Shown here: in pieces, positions 34,698 through 43,388 of the stretch
Position numbering within the stretch: the stretch's first letter is position 1
Layout: the number at the start of each line of letters is the position of its first letter
Source: Kiloniellales bacterium
GTDB taxonomy: Bacteria; Pseudomonadota; Alphaproteobacteria; Kiloniellales; JAKSBE01
Assembly: GCA_030066685.1 (NCBI GenBank)
Contig: JASJBF010000031.1
Location: forward strand, 1 to 64,000
Direction: 5' to 3'
DNA length: 64,000 nucleotides
Notes under the pieces: generated by a model
The model's input: the letters and a program-made list of their open reading frames with translations, nothing else
Told to the model about the DNA's origin: nothing
The model's database searches: none
Translations under genes and position numbers: made by a program

Positions 34698-35840
34698 ATG
34701 TCAGGGCTGCAGCGACACTTGGCGTCGGCCACCATCGGCCTGCTTCTGGCAGCCTGCTCGTCGGCCAGCAGCATCCAGGACATCCGCCCGGGCGAACGGC
34801 CGAACCTCGAGACCGACGAGGCCGGTCTCTGGATGCGCGTGGACCGGGCCGAACAGGACTTGCGCGACTCCGGCCAGGTCGTCGAGGACCCGGCCTTGCA
34901 GGCCTATCTGGAGGGGATCGTCTGCAGGCTGGCGCCCGACTACTGCCAGGACGTGCGGGTTTACATCGTCCGCAGCCCCGGCTTCAACGCCAGCATGGCG
35001 CCGAACGGGATGATGGTGGTCTGGACCGGCCTGTTGCTGCGCTGCCGGAACGAGGCTCAGCTCGCCCACGTCCTGGCGCACGAGCTCGCCCACTACGTCC
35101 AGCGGCACAGCCTGAAGCACTGGCGGGATCTGCGGGACACCTCCAGCGGCATGGCCTTCGTTCAGCTCGGCCTGGGCGCGATCGGCGACCTCGCAACGCT
35201 CGGCGCGCTGGGCGGGGTCATGTCCTACGCCCGAGAATACGAGCGCGAGGCCGACCGGATCGGGATGTCGATGATTCAGCGTGCCGGCTACAGCGGCGCC
35301 GAAGCCATGGGAGTCTGGGACTACCTGGTCCGCGAAAAAGAGGCCGCCGATGATGGCGACGGCTTTATCTTCTTTGCGAGCCATCCGCCCAGCGACGAAC
35401 GGCGCGACACTCTGGCCGCGTTGGCGCAAGCGAAGCCCGGAAAAGGACGGGTCGGCAGCAAGCAATACCGAAGGCTGACGGCCGGCCATCGCGTGGCCTG
35501 GCTGCGCGACGAGCTGCAGCTGCGTGACTATCCGCGCATCGAAGCCCTGACGGCACACCTTCTGGAGACCGGGGCCGCCCCCGGCCCGGTGCACTTCCTG
35601 CGCGGCGAGGCCTATCGCCTGCGCGACGAAGAGGGTGACACCCGCAAGGCGCTGGCCGCCTATCACGCCGCCCTGAAGACCCGGCAGGCGCCCGCCGAGA
35701 CCTTTCGCTCCCTGGGCCTGGTGCTCTGGTCCATGGGGGAGCCGGGGAAAGCCCAGAGCGCCTTCCGGCAGTACATCCGCCGGCGGCCGGAGGCCGATGA
35801 CCGCGCGATGGTCGAAGACTACATCAATCAGCTCAACTGA
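34698..35840 (+). CDS. M48-family lipoprotein metalloprotease with TPR-like tail
   Basis: Lipobox LLAAC20, then an M48 peptidase domain with HELAH (128-132) as zinc-binding motif and REYEREADRIGM providing the third ligand. The C-terminal half (from about residue 290) is helical and Ala-rich, like TPR repeats. The layout resembles periplasmic outer-membrane quality proteases such as BepA. 380 residues, 10 bp after the previous gene; AGGAG upstream. Family certain; partners unknown. Confidence 0.9.
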   Translation: MSGLQRHLASATIGLLLAACSSASSIQDIRPGERPNLETDEAGLWMRVDRAEQDLRDSGQVVEDPALQAYLEGIVCRLAPDYCQDVRVYIVRSPGFNASMAPNGMMVVWTGLLLRCRNEAQLAHVLAHELAHYVQRHSLKHWRDLRDTSSGMAFVQLGLGAIGDLATLGALGGVMSYAREYEREADRIGMSMIQRAGYSGAEAMGVWDYLVREKEAADDGDGFIFFASHPPSDERRDTLAALAQAKPGKGRVGSKQYRRLTAGHRVAWLRDELQLRDYPRIEALTAHLLETGAAPGPVHFLRGEAYRLRDEEGDTRKALAAYHAALKTRQAPAETFRSLGLVLWSMGEPGKAQSAFRQYIRRRPEADDRAMVEDYINQLN

Positions 35841-35848
35841 GGTTGGTC

Positions 35849-36412
35849 ATGAGAGCGAAGATCTCCTGTCTGGTTCTGCTTCTGGTTCTTGCGTCCTGCA
35901 GCCCCTACCGCTTGGTCGAGCCGAAGCAGCAGATCATCGGCGAGCGCTACAGCGTTACCACCCCGATCGCCTGGACCGGCGCCGCGATACAAGGCGGCGA
36001 GACCTGGACCATAAACGGGCCGGCGCTGGACGAGCTGAACTTCTTCGCCGGCATTGGCGAGGGGCGCAGCCTGGTCTCGCCGGACGCCGGCACCGGCATT
36101 CCGCCGGCGTTCAAATCGCGGATGCGGGCCAACGAGGTCATGGAGCTGGTCACCGACAGCCTGGCCTATCTCGGCTTCAAGCGGGCCAAGGGCAGCAAGC
36201 TCCGCCCGGCCAAGTTCGGCCAGCTTTCCGGCTTTCGCTTCGAGTTCGTCTTCACCTCGGAGGACGGGTTGAAGTACGCCGGCAAGGCCATCGGCGCGGT
36301 CCACCAGGGCGAGCTGCACCTGATCCTGTTCTCGGCGCCCTTCACCCACTACTTCCCGACCTACAACCAGACCGTCGAGCAGATCTTCACCTCGATCGAC
36401 GTGGTGTCTTAG
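35849..36412 (+). CDS. Uncharacterised lipoprotein, third gene of module
   Basis: A lipobox LASC17 directly after a short hydrophobic segment makes this a 187-residue lipoprotein. The body has ERYSVTTPIAWT and FEFVFTSEDGLKYAGKAIG, with a beta-strand pattern, but no family is recognised. The ATG at 35849 is preceded by GAGG; it follows the M48 gene by 8 bp and appears co-transcribed with it. Confidence 0.8.
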   Translation: MRAKISCLVLLLVLASCSPYRLVEPKQQIIGERYSVTTPIAWTGAAIQGGETWTINGPALDELNFFAGIGEGRSLVSPDAGTGIPPAFKSRMRANEVMELVTDSLAYLGFKRAKGSKLRPAKFGQLSGFRFEFVFTSEDGLKYAGKAIGAVHQGELHLILFSAPFTHYFPTYNQTVEQIFTSIDVVS

Positions 36413-36430
36413 GGCCGTCAGCTCCCCGCC

Positions 36431-37555
36431 TCAAGGCAAGGATCTCCAGAGGGCCCAGGCCCGGTCGGCGGCCTGGAAGTCGGCCTGCAGCGACGCCCGG
36501 ACCGAGGCGATGTCGGCCGGCGTGATCGGCGGTGTCGCGGCCCGGCCCATGCCCGCCGGGCCGCCGAGCGGCCCCGGTCTCACCCAGCCGGCGCTCTGGA
36601 TCTCCGCCGCGGTGACCGTGGCGGTGCCCGCCCAGACCTGGTCGGCGGTGCCCACCGCCACGAAGGTGCCGGTGGTGCCGCCGAGGTCGCAGGTGTAGTG
36701 CCAATCCCGCGCGGCCCGGTCGTAGCGCGCGGTCTGCCAGTTCCAGGCGCCGACGGCGGTGAGGTGCGCGGCCAGGGAGCGGCCCGCACTGGTCGTGGCC
36801 TGATTGAAGTCCTGCAGGTGGATGCGCTCGAAGTTGAGGCGGAACAGGCCGACCGGCGCTCGCAGCGCGATCGCGTCCCGCGCGTCCCACATCGCCGCCG
36901 CCGCCGGCGCTTCCTGGCGCTCCAGCGCGCTCAGCCAGTGGTTGTCCCGCCGGGGCGCAGCGTCTTGGCGCAGCCAGACGGTGCCATCGAACCCGAGGTC
37001 GACCGCGTTGCCGTAGTTGTGGTTGCTTTCGCCCGGTCCGGCATAGGACTGCGGAGGCCGAATCCGCGCCTGCTCGGCGAAGCTCCGCCGGCCGCCGTTC
37101 GGGGTCGTGCTGAGCACCAGCCCATGGGCCCGATGCATGGCCTGCACGAGATCCGCGACTCGGGCGCGGAACGCTGGCCGCAGGTTGGGGTCGGTCCGGA
37201 TCGCCTGCGCCGCCGCATTCGCATCCGCGGCCGGGCGGCCGAGGTAGACCACCCGCTGACCCGAAAGCACCCGAAGGTCGCGCCGGTCGGCCGGCAGCAG
37301 GCGCGCCAGGCTGGTTTGCGTGTGGCCGCCGGGCGTGACGACCAGCGGGGCGATGGGGACCGCATCGCCGCCGTGGTCGGCCTGAAAGGCGCCGATTGCC
37401 GCCTCGGTGATCGGGCCGTAGCCGCCGTCTATCCGGCCGCCGAGATAGGGTCGGCCCTGCGGACCGTCGACCAGTCGCAGCGCCGCCTGCACCAGGGCCA
37501 CGTCGTGACGGGCGTTGGGCTGGCCCGGCCCGACCGCTTGCGCCAGTGTCTGCAC
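36431..37555 (-). CDS. Peptidoglycan-binding plus M15-type D,D/L,D-peptidase
   Basis: The N-terminal part is a peptidoglycan-binding-like domain (about 15-90, with GGRIDGGYGPITEAAIGAFQ), the C-terminal part an M15/VanY-type peptidase: SNHNYGNAVD (S177-D186) provides the Zn ligands His179 and Asp186, and NFERIH supplies Glu243 and His246. No signal peptide is visible, so it resembles phage or tailocin lysins that reach the wall by a holin or injection rather than a housekeeping carboxypeptidase. GTG start with GGAGGAG upstream. 374 residues. The next gene on the same strand is a secreted protein. Confidence 0.82.
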   Translation of the reverse strand: MQTLAQAVGPGQPNARHDVALVQAALRLVDGPQGRPYLGGRIDGGYGPITEAAIGAFQADHGGDAVPIAPLVVTPGGHTQTSLARLLPADRRDLRVLSGQRVVYLGRPAADANAAAQAIRTDPNLRPAFRARVADLVQAMHRAHGLVLSTTPNGGRRSFAEQARIRPPQSYAGPGESNHNYGNAVDLGFDGTVWLRQDAAPRRDNHWLSALERQEAPAAAAMWDARDAIALRAPVGLFRLNFERIHLQDFNQATTSAGRSLAAHLTAVGAWNWQTARYDRAARDWHYTCDLGGTTGTFVAVGTADQVWAGTATVTAAEIQSAGWVRPGPLGGPAGMGRAATPPITPADIASVRASLQADFQAADRAWALWRSLP

Positions 37556-37603
37556 CTCGAACTCCTCCGCTTGAAACCGGTCTCGGGGACGCGGGCACCG
37601 CGT

Positions 37604-38233
37604 CTATTCGGGGTTCGGCGCAAGCTCCGGGCCCGAGGGGCCCGGGCGCCACTCCAGGGTCTCAGAAGTGACGGCTCCATCCGGTGCCACGCGACGCAGC
37701 GCGATGCCGCCCTCGATTGGCGCCATGCTGAGGACCTCGGGGCCGGGCCCTTCGACGCCCTTCTTGACGGCGACGAGCCCGCCGCCGTCGACGGTGAGTA
37801 CGACGTGGGCGCGCTTCACGTGATCGAAGCCGGCGGTCTGATGCACCAGGACCGCCGGCCCGCCGACGCCGGTATCGATGACCTCGACGGCGACCCCGAT
37901 GCTGTTCTCCTCGCGCCCGATGGCCCAGGCGGTCAGGGCCCGGGCCTTCTCGCCCGGCAGGAGGTGACCGAAGCTCGGATCGGCGGGGATCGGCGCGATC
38001 TCACCGCTTGGGGCGCGGAACGGCAAGGGATCGGAGCGGAGCTGGCCGCCCTCGATCCAGGCCGTGATCGTGATATCGCAGCCCTGCGCATCACAGGAGA
38101 CCTCGGGCCTGGGGTCGGTGAGCGCCGGGCCTTCGGTCCCGGCGCGCGTGGGCAGGCCAGGAAACAAGGCCGGTCCCAGGGCCAGAACGGCGAGGAGGGC
38201 GATAGCGGGTCGCCGGTGCGGCGCGAGGCTCAT
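37604..38233 (-). CDS. Uncharacterised secreted protein
   Basis: The start at 38233 gives a signal peptide (MSLAPHRRPAIALLAVLALGPALFPGLPTRAG) and a 209-residue protein; longer in-frame starts are possible (38266, 38323). Two cysteines in VSCDAQGCDI may form a disulphide. No family is recognised. It is 48 bp upstream of the M15 peptidase on the same strand and probably co-transcribed with it, so it could be a partner of that enzyme. Confidence 0.6.
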   Translation of the reverse strand: MSLAPHRRPAIALLAVLALGPALFPGLPTRAGTEGPALTDPRPEVSCDAQGCDITITAWIEGGQLRSDPLPFRAPSGEIAPIPADPSFGHLLPGEKARALTAWAIGREENSIGVAVEVIDTGVGGPAVLVHQTAGFDHVKRAHVVLTVDGGGLVAVKKGVEGPGPEVLSMAPIEGGIALRRVAPDGAVTSETLEWRPGPSGPELAPNPE

Positions 38234-38385
38234 CCAGGACCCTCTCCAAGGAATGCCCGTGGTCATGTCCCCGGCCACAGGTTCGCTAAGGGGTGTTCCG
38301 GGGCGGCCTTTGCTGCCCCTCAACCTCGGCGCGCACGATAGGCTGTCCGGTCGCGGAGTTCAATCTTGGCGGCCTGGCCGCGGCC

Positions 38386-39264
38386 TCAGGTCAGGGGCTT
38401 GCCCAGGCGGCCGGCGAGGTCCTGGATGTACTGCCAGGCGACCCGGCCCGAGCGGCTGCCGCGGGTCACCGCCCATTCCTTGGCCTCGGCGCGCAGCTGC
38501 TCGGCCGGCAGCTCCAGGCCGTAGTGGGCGGCATAGCCCTCGATCATCGCGAAGTAAGTGTCCTGGTCGCAGTTGTGGAAGCCGAGCCAGAGGCCGAAGC
38601 GGTCCGACAGGCTGACCTTCTCCTCGACCGCCTCGGACGGAGCGATCGCGGTCGAGCGCTCGTTCTCGATCATCTCCCGCGGCATGAGATGGCGCCGGTT
38701 CGAGGTCGCGTAGAACAGCACGTTCTCGGGCCGGCCCTCGATGCCGCCCTCGAGGACCGCCTTCAGGGACTTGTAGCTGGTATCCGCGCTGTCGAAGCTC
38801 AAGTCGTCGCAGAACAACAGGCAGCGCCGCTCGGCCTCGCGCAGGCGCTGCAGCAGGCGCGGCAGGCCGGGGATGTCCTCGCGGTGGATCTCGACCAGGG
38901 CCAGGGCCGGGTGGCCGCCCTCGGCCGCGCCGTCGTTGACCGCGGCGTGCACCGCCTTGACCAGTGAGCTCTTGCCCATGCCCCGGGCGCCCCAGAGCAG
39001 GGCGTTGTTGGCCGGCAGGCCGCGTGCAAAGCGGCGGGTGTTCTCGAGCAGGGTCGCCTGCTGGCGCTCGACGCCCTTCAGGAGGCCGATCTCGACCCGG
39101 TTGACCCGGGGCACCGGCTCCAGGTGGTCGCCCTCGGCGTGCCAGACGAAGGCGTCGGCGGTGTCCAGGGGGACCAGGGCCGGGGGCAGGGGCGCCAGCC
39201 GCTCGAGGGCGTCGGCGATCCGCCGCAGCAGCAGGGAAAGGTCCTTGGCCGGCGGCCTGCTCAT
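38386..39264 (-). CDS. DUF815-family AAA-type ATPase
   Basis: The 292-residue protein has Walker A GARGMGKSSLVK and Walker B LLFCDDLSF, with YATSNRRHLMPREMIENE containing the sensor Asn/Arg region typical of DUF815. The family is widespread and uncharacterised, usually near yajC/secD as here. It is on the minus strand and divergent from yajC, with 206 bp between them. Confidence 0.9.
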   Translation of the reverse strand: MSRPPAKDLSLLLRRIADALERLAPLPPALVPLDTADAFVWHAEGDHLEPVPRVNRVEIGLLKGVERQQATLLENTRRFARGLPANNALLWGARGMGKSSLVKAVHAAVNDGAAEGGHPALALVEIHREDIPGLPRLLQRLREAERRCLLFCDDLSFDSADTSYKSLKAVLEGGIEGRPENVLFYATSNRRHLMPREMIENERSTAIAPSEAVEEKVSLSDRFGLWLGFHNCDQDTYFAMIEGYAAHYGLELPAEQLRAEAKEWAVTRGSRSGRVAWQYIQDLAGRLGKPLT

Positions 39265-39413
39265 CCGTCCTCTCCGGTCACGAAAGGCGCCCCGGAGCCC
39301 GCCCGCCGAGGCTGCCGAAGCCTATCGGCCGTCCGCCGGGGCGTCAACGCGGCCCCCGGCGATCCAGGCCGCTTCAAGAGCCCGTGAAGCCGGCGGCGAG
39401 GGGGTCGGAATCG

Positions 39414-39441
39414 TTGCAAAACCCGCTTGGAGAGCTATAGT
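39414..39441 (+). promoter_or_regulatory. Candidate promoter of yajC-secDF
   Basis: -35 TTGCAA (39414-39419) and -10 TATAGT (39436-39441) are 16 bases apart, 30 bases before the yajC start. Confidence 0.55.
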
Positions 39442-39470
39442 CGCGCGCTGATTCCGACGAGGAGCCAAGT

Positions 39471-39875
39471 ATGCTGATTTCCCCGGCTTACGCCCAAAGC
39501 GCGGCGGGACCTGACGCCTTCACGACCTTCGTGCCGCTGATCCTGATCGGCGTCGTCTTCTACTTCCTGCTGATCCGGCCGCAGCAGAAGCGGATCAAGG
39601 ACCACCGGGCCATGGTCCAGGCGCTGCGCCGGGGCGACAAGGTGGTCACCGCCGGCGGGATCTTCGGCACCGTGACAAAGGTCGTCGACGACAACGAGCT
39701 GCAGGTCGAGATCGCCGAGAACGTCCGGATCCGGGTGGTCCGCTCGACGATCAGCGAAGTTCTGCGGAAGCCGGAGCCGGCGAACCGCAACGAGCAGACG
39801 GGCGATGGCGGCCAGGGCCAGGAGCCGGCCAAGAAGGGCGGCTTCAAGCTCTTCGGCGGCGGCAAGTCCCGCTGA
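39471..39875 (+). CDS. yajC: Sec translocon accessory protein YajC
   Basis: The protein has a single N-terminal membrane helix (VPLILIGVVFYFLLIRPQQKR) and the short cytoplasmic domain with GDKVVTAGGIFGTV, both typical of YajC, the small partner of SecDF. 134 residues, with an added Gln/Gly/Lys tail. First gene of the yajC-secD-secF run. Confidence 0.95.
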   Translation: MLISPAYAQSAAGPDAFTTFVPLILIGVVFYFLLIRPQQKRIKDHRAMVQALRRGDKVVTAGGIFGTVTKVVDDNELQVEIAENVRIRVVRSTISEVLRKPEPANRNEQTGDGGQGQEPAKKGGFKLFGGGKSR

Positions 39876-39942
39876 TTTCCCTGGAACCAGCTGGGGCGGG
39901 CCCCATTTCTCAGTCACAGCGCTCACGGATCGCGATATCCCC

Positions 39943-41493
39943 ATGGTTCAAATCCCGAAATGGCAGGTGATCCTGGCGGCGGTCGTGGTGCTGCTGGGCT
40001 TGGCTTACGCTTCTCCCAACGCGGTTGAGCGCGATCTCACCCAGGACATCCCGAGCTGGCTGCCCAGCAAGAAGATCAACCTCGGGCTCGATCTGCGGGG
40101 CGGCTCCTACCTGCTGATGGAGGTGAAGCTCGAGGCGGCGCTGGCCGAGCGCCTGGACAACATCGCCGACGGCATCGCCTCGCCCCTGCGCCGGGCCAGG
40201 ATCAAGTACAGCGCTGGCGTCCAGGACAACGAGATGTTCATCGACCTGCGCGATCCCGCCGATATGGAACGTGCCCGAGAGCTGATCCGCAACGATGTGC
40301 AGCTCTATCCGGTCTCCCAGGACGGTCCGCGGATCGTGATCGAGGTGCCCGAGGAGCGGCTCCGCGAGATCCGGACCAGCATCATGAGCCAGGTCATCGA
40401 GGTCATCGGGTTGCGCGTCAACGAGACCGGCCTGACCGAGGCCACGGTGCAGCGCCAGGGCGCCGACCGGATCCTGGTCCAGGTTCCCGGCGTCGAGGAT
40501 CCGGACCGGATCAAGGAGATTCTGGGCAAGACCGCGCAGCTGACCTTCCACTTCGTCGATCCGACGGTCGACTTCAACGCGGTGCGGCCGCCGCCCGGAC
40601 ATGTCTTCATGCCTTCGGCAGAGGAAGAAAACGTCCGCTATGCCGTCCAGCGCCGGGCCATGGTGCGGGGCGAGAACCTGGACGATGCCCAGGCCACCTA
40701 TGACCAGTACGGCCAGCCCGTGGTCTCCTTCCGCTTCGATTCCGTGGGCGCCAAGCGGTTCGGCAAGGCGACCCAGGACAACGTCGGCCGGATCTTCGCC
40801 ATCGTGCTCGACGACAGGGTGATCAGCGCGCCCCGGATCCAGGAGCCGATCCTGGGCGGCAGCGGGCAGATCAGCGGCAACTTCTCGCTGCAGTCGGCGC
40901 AGGACCTGGCGCTGCTTCTGCGCGCCGGCGCCCTGCCGGCCGATGTGACCTATCTGGAGGAGCGCACGGTCGGCGCCAGCCTCGGCGAGGACTCCATTGC
41001 CGCCGGCGAGATCGCCTGCATCCTGGGCATGCTCTTCGTGATCATCTTCATGGCGATCTCCTACGGGAGCTTCGGCCTGATGGCCAATGTCGCGTTGCTC
41101 GCGAACCTGGTGATGATCGTCGCGGCGCTCTCGGTGCTCCAGGCGACTCTGACCCTGCCGGGCATCGCCGGGATCGTGCTCACCATCGGCATGGCGGTGG
41201 ACGCCAACGTGCTGATCTTCGAGCGCATCCGCGAGGAGGAACGGGCCGGCCGCGGCCCGGTCACCGCCATCGACACCGGCTATCGCCGGGCGCTCACGAC
41301 CATCATCGACGCCAACCTGACGACCCTGATCGCCGCCACCATCCTCTTCGTCTTCGGCACCGGCCCGATCAAGGGCTTCGCGGTGACCCTGGCGATCGGG
41401 CTGGTGACCTCGATGTTCACCGCGATCATGGTGACCCGCGTCTTCGTGGTCGGCTGGCTGCGCCGCACCAAGCCGAAGCTGCTGCCGATCTAG
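39943..41493 (+). CDS. secD: Protein translocase subunit SecD
   Basis: SecD drives the late step of Sec export using the proton gradient. The N-terminal helix (residues 5-20) and INLGLDLRGGSYLLMEV motif precede the periplasmic domains, then GEIACILGMLFVIIFMAISYG opens the helix bundle, which includes GMAVDANVLIFERIREE. The start at 39943 gives 516 residues; the in-frame extension to 39805 overlaps yajC and is not used. The ribosome site is weak, so coupling to yajC is likely. Confidence 0.96.
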   Translation: MVQIPKWQVILAAVVVLLGLAYASPNAVERDLTQDIPSWLPSKKINLGLDLRGGSYLLMEVKLEAALAERLDNIADGIASPLRRARIKYSAGVQDNEMFIDLRDPADMERARELIRNDVQLYPVSQDGPRIVIEVPEERLREIRTSIMSQVIEVIGLRVNETGLTEATVQRQGADRILVQVPGVEDPDRIKEILGKTAQLTFHFVDPTVDFNAVRPPPGHVFMPSAEEENVRYAVQRRAMVRGENLDDAQATYDQYGQPVVSFRFDSVGAKRFGKATQDNVGRIFAIVLDDRVISAPRIQEPILGGSGQISGNFSLQSAQDLALLLRAGALPADVTYLEERTVGASLGEDSIAAGEIACILGMLFVIIFMAISYGSFGLMANVALLANLVMIVAALSVLQATLTLPGIAGIVLTIGMAVDANVLIFERIREEERAGRGPVTAIDTGYRRALTTIIDANLTTLIAATILFVFGTGPIKGFAVTLAIGLVTSMFTAIMVTRVFVVGWLRRTKPKLLPI

Positions 41494-41509
41494 GGGCTGG
41501 AGAGCGAAC

Positions 41510-42454
41510 ATGGCACTGATCAAACGCCTTCCGACCGAGCCCAAGTTCAACTTTATCGGGCGCTATCGCCTGACCCTGGCCCTCTCCGCCGTGTTGGTCG
41601 TGATCTCGCTGGGGCTGTTCTTTACCGGCGGCCTGAACTACGGCGTCGATTTCCGCGGCGGCGTGATGCTCGAGGTGCGGACCAAGGACAAGGCCGACCT
41701 GGGGGCCTTGCGCAGCCAGCTCAGCGGGCTGGGCCTCGGCGAGGTGACCCTGCAGTCCCTGGACGAGGAGACGGACGTCCTGATCAACGTCCAGCGTCAG
41801 GAGGGCGGCGACGAGGCGCAGAACGCGGCCATCGCGATCATCAAGGATGCCCTGGCCGACACCGTCGTCGAGTACCGCCGCATCGAATTCGTCGGGCCGA
41901 AGGTCGGCGGCGAACTCAAGGAAGCGGCGCTGATCGCGACCATCCTCGCCCTGGGCGCCATCGCGCTCTATATCTGGTTCCGCTTCGAGTGGCAGTTCAG
42001 CCTAGCGGCGCTACTTGCCCTGACCCACGACGTGATCACCACGATCGGCTTCTTCGCCATCACCGGGCTGGAGTTCAACCTGGCCAGCGTGGCGGCGATC
42101 CTGACCATCGCCGGCTATTCGATCAACGACACCGTGGTGGTCTTCGACCGGGTCCGGGAGAGCCTGCGCAAGTACAAGAAGGTCCCGGTCGCCGAGGTCC
42201 TCAACATGGCGCTGAATGCCACCCTCTCGCGGACCCTGTTGACCTCGATCACCACCTTGCTTGCCCTGATCGCGCTCTCGGTCTTCGGCGGGCACGTGGT
42301 GCGCGGCTTCAGCCTGGCGCTGATCTGGGGCGTCGTGGTCGGCACCTATTCCTCGATCGGCGTGGCGACGCCCTTCCTCATGCTGATGAACCTGCGCCAC
42401 AGCCAGGTCGCCAAGCCGGAGCCGGAAGGCACCGAGAGGGCAGCGGCGAGCTAG
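41510..42454 (+). CDS. secF: Protein translocase subunit SecF
   Basis: SecF pairs with SecD. GGLNYGVDFRGGVMLEV opens the periplasmic part, and IAGYSINDTVVVFDRVRE is the conserved helix motif; six membrane helices in all. 314 residues, 16 bp after secD with AGAGCGAAC-like upstream sequence, so it belongs to the same operon. Confidence 0.96.
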   Translation: MALIKRLPTEPKFNFIGRYRLTLALSAVLVVISLGLFFTGGLNYGVDFRGGVMLEVRTKDKADLGALRSQLSGLGLGEVTLQSLDEETDVLINVQRQEGGDEAQNAAIAIIKDALADTVVEYRRIEFVGPKVGGELKEAALIATILALGAIALYIWFRFEWQFSLAALLALTHDVITTIGFFAITGLEFNLASVAAILTIAGYSINDTVVVFDRVRESLRKYKKVPVAEVLNMALNATLSRTLLTSITTLLALIALSVFGGHVVRGFSLALIWGVVVGTYSSIGVATPFLMLMNLRHSQVAKPEPEGTERAAAS

Positions 42455-42476
42455 CAGGGCTGCGACCGAGGGCCCG

Positions 42477-42857
42477 ATGGTCGAGGTCATAGAAGGCGGA
42501 CCGAGGGATCGGCTTCTCGTCGAGGGCTACGGCAGCGGCGGATTCGAGGTCGGCGGCATCCGCCATAGCGGCTCCATCCTGATCCTTCAGGACCGGGTCC
42601 TGGACTGGCCCGTCAAGAGCGCCTCGGAGATCGACGAAGCCGCGCTGCAGCCGGTCCTGGATGCGGCAGGGGGCCTGGAGATCCTGCTGATCGGCAGCGG
42701 TGATCGCGTCGTGCTTCTGCCGACCGGCCTGCGGCAAGCCCTGCGCGACCGTGGCCTGGGCGTCGACGTCATGGCGACCGCGGCGGCCTGCCGCACCTTC
42801 AACATCCTGATGATGGAACAGCGTGCCGCGGCGGCCGCCCTGGTCGCGGTGGACTGA
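42477..42857 (+). CDS. Mth938-like (DUF498) protein
   Basis: The 126-residue protein matches the Mth938/NDUFAF3-like fold: a beta-strand start (GYGSGGFEVGGIRHSGSILILQDRVLDWPV), then LLIGSGDRV and the middle GVDVMATAAACRTFNIL. In mitochondria the related NDUFAF3 assists complex I assembly. It follows secF by 22 bp in the usual alphaproteobacterial order. The next complex-I-like candidate in this window is at 44197. Confidence 0.85.
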   Translation: MVEVIEGGPRDRLLVEGYGSGGFEVGGIRHSGSILILQDRVLDWPVKSASEIDEAALQPVLDAAGGLEILLIGSGDRVVLLPTGLRQALRDRGLGVDVMATAAACRTFNILMMEQRAAAAALVAVD

Positions 42858-42877
42858 CGGCGCCGGGGCTGAGCGGC

Positions 42878-43315
42878 ATGGCCGAGAACGGGACCGAACC
42901 CAGGATTGCGATCGAGGAACCGGGGACCGAGGCCCTGGCCAGCCTCTTCGACAGACTGGGGCGCGAGAACCTCGAGACGTCTCCCTGGGACCGCCGGACC
43001 TTCACCGTGGCCCTTCGGGCGCCGGACGGCGCGCTGCTCGGGGGCGCCCATGCCATCCTCAACATGGGCCTGGTCGAGATCCGCGGGCTGTGGATCGAGC
43101 CAAGCTGCCGCGGGGCAGGTCACGGCCGGAGCGTCATGGCGGCCCTGGAGCGGGAGGCGCTTGACAGAGGGGTGACCCGGGCGGCGCTGGACACCTACGA
43201 ATGGCAGGCCCGCGACTTCTACGAGAAGCTCGGCTACCGGATCTTCGGGACGCTCGGCTATCCGGCCGGTCCGCGGCGCTTCTACATGGAGAAGGACCTG
43301 ACACCGCAGACCTGA
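42878..43315 (+). CDS. GNAT-family N-acetyltransferase
   Basis: The 145-residue protein shows the acetyl-CoA binding core: LWIEPSCRGAGHGRSVMAALE (the RGxGxG-like turn) and YEWQARDFYEKLGYRIFG. The acceptor is unknown. It starts 20 bp after the Mth938-like gene and may be read with it. A hairpin follows at 43339-43358. Confidence 0.88.
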   Translation: MAENGTEPRIAIEEPGTEALASLFDRLGRENLETSPWDRRTFTVALRAPDGALLGGAHAILNMGLVEIRGLWIEPSCRGAGHGRSVMAALEREALDRGVTRAALDTYEWQARDFYEKLGYRIFGTLGYPAGPRRFYMEKDLTPQT

Positions 43316-43330
43316 GGCCGCTTGCGCCGC

Positions 43331-43358
43331 AAAGAAGAACGGGGCCCGAAGGCCCCGT
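43331..43358 (-). terminator. Rho-independent terminator of the PuuD-like gene
   Basis: The 8-bp stem ACGGGGCC/GGCCCCGT (43339-43346 with 43351-43358) with a CGAA loop is followed on the minus strand by TTCTTCTTT. It lies 30 bp after the stop of the gene at 43389-43994. Confidence 0.7.
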
Positions 43359-43388
43359 CCCGCGGATCTTCTTGAGGGTCTCCTGCGA

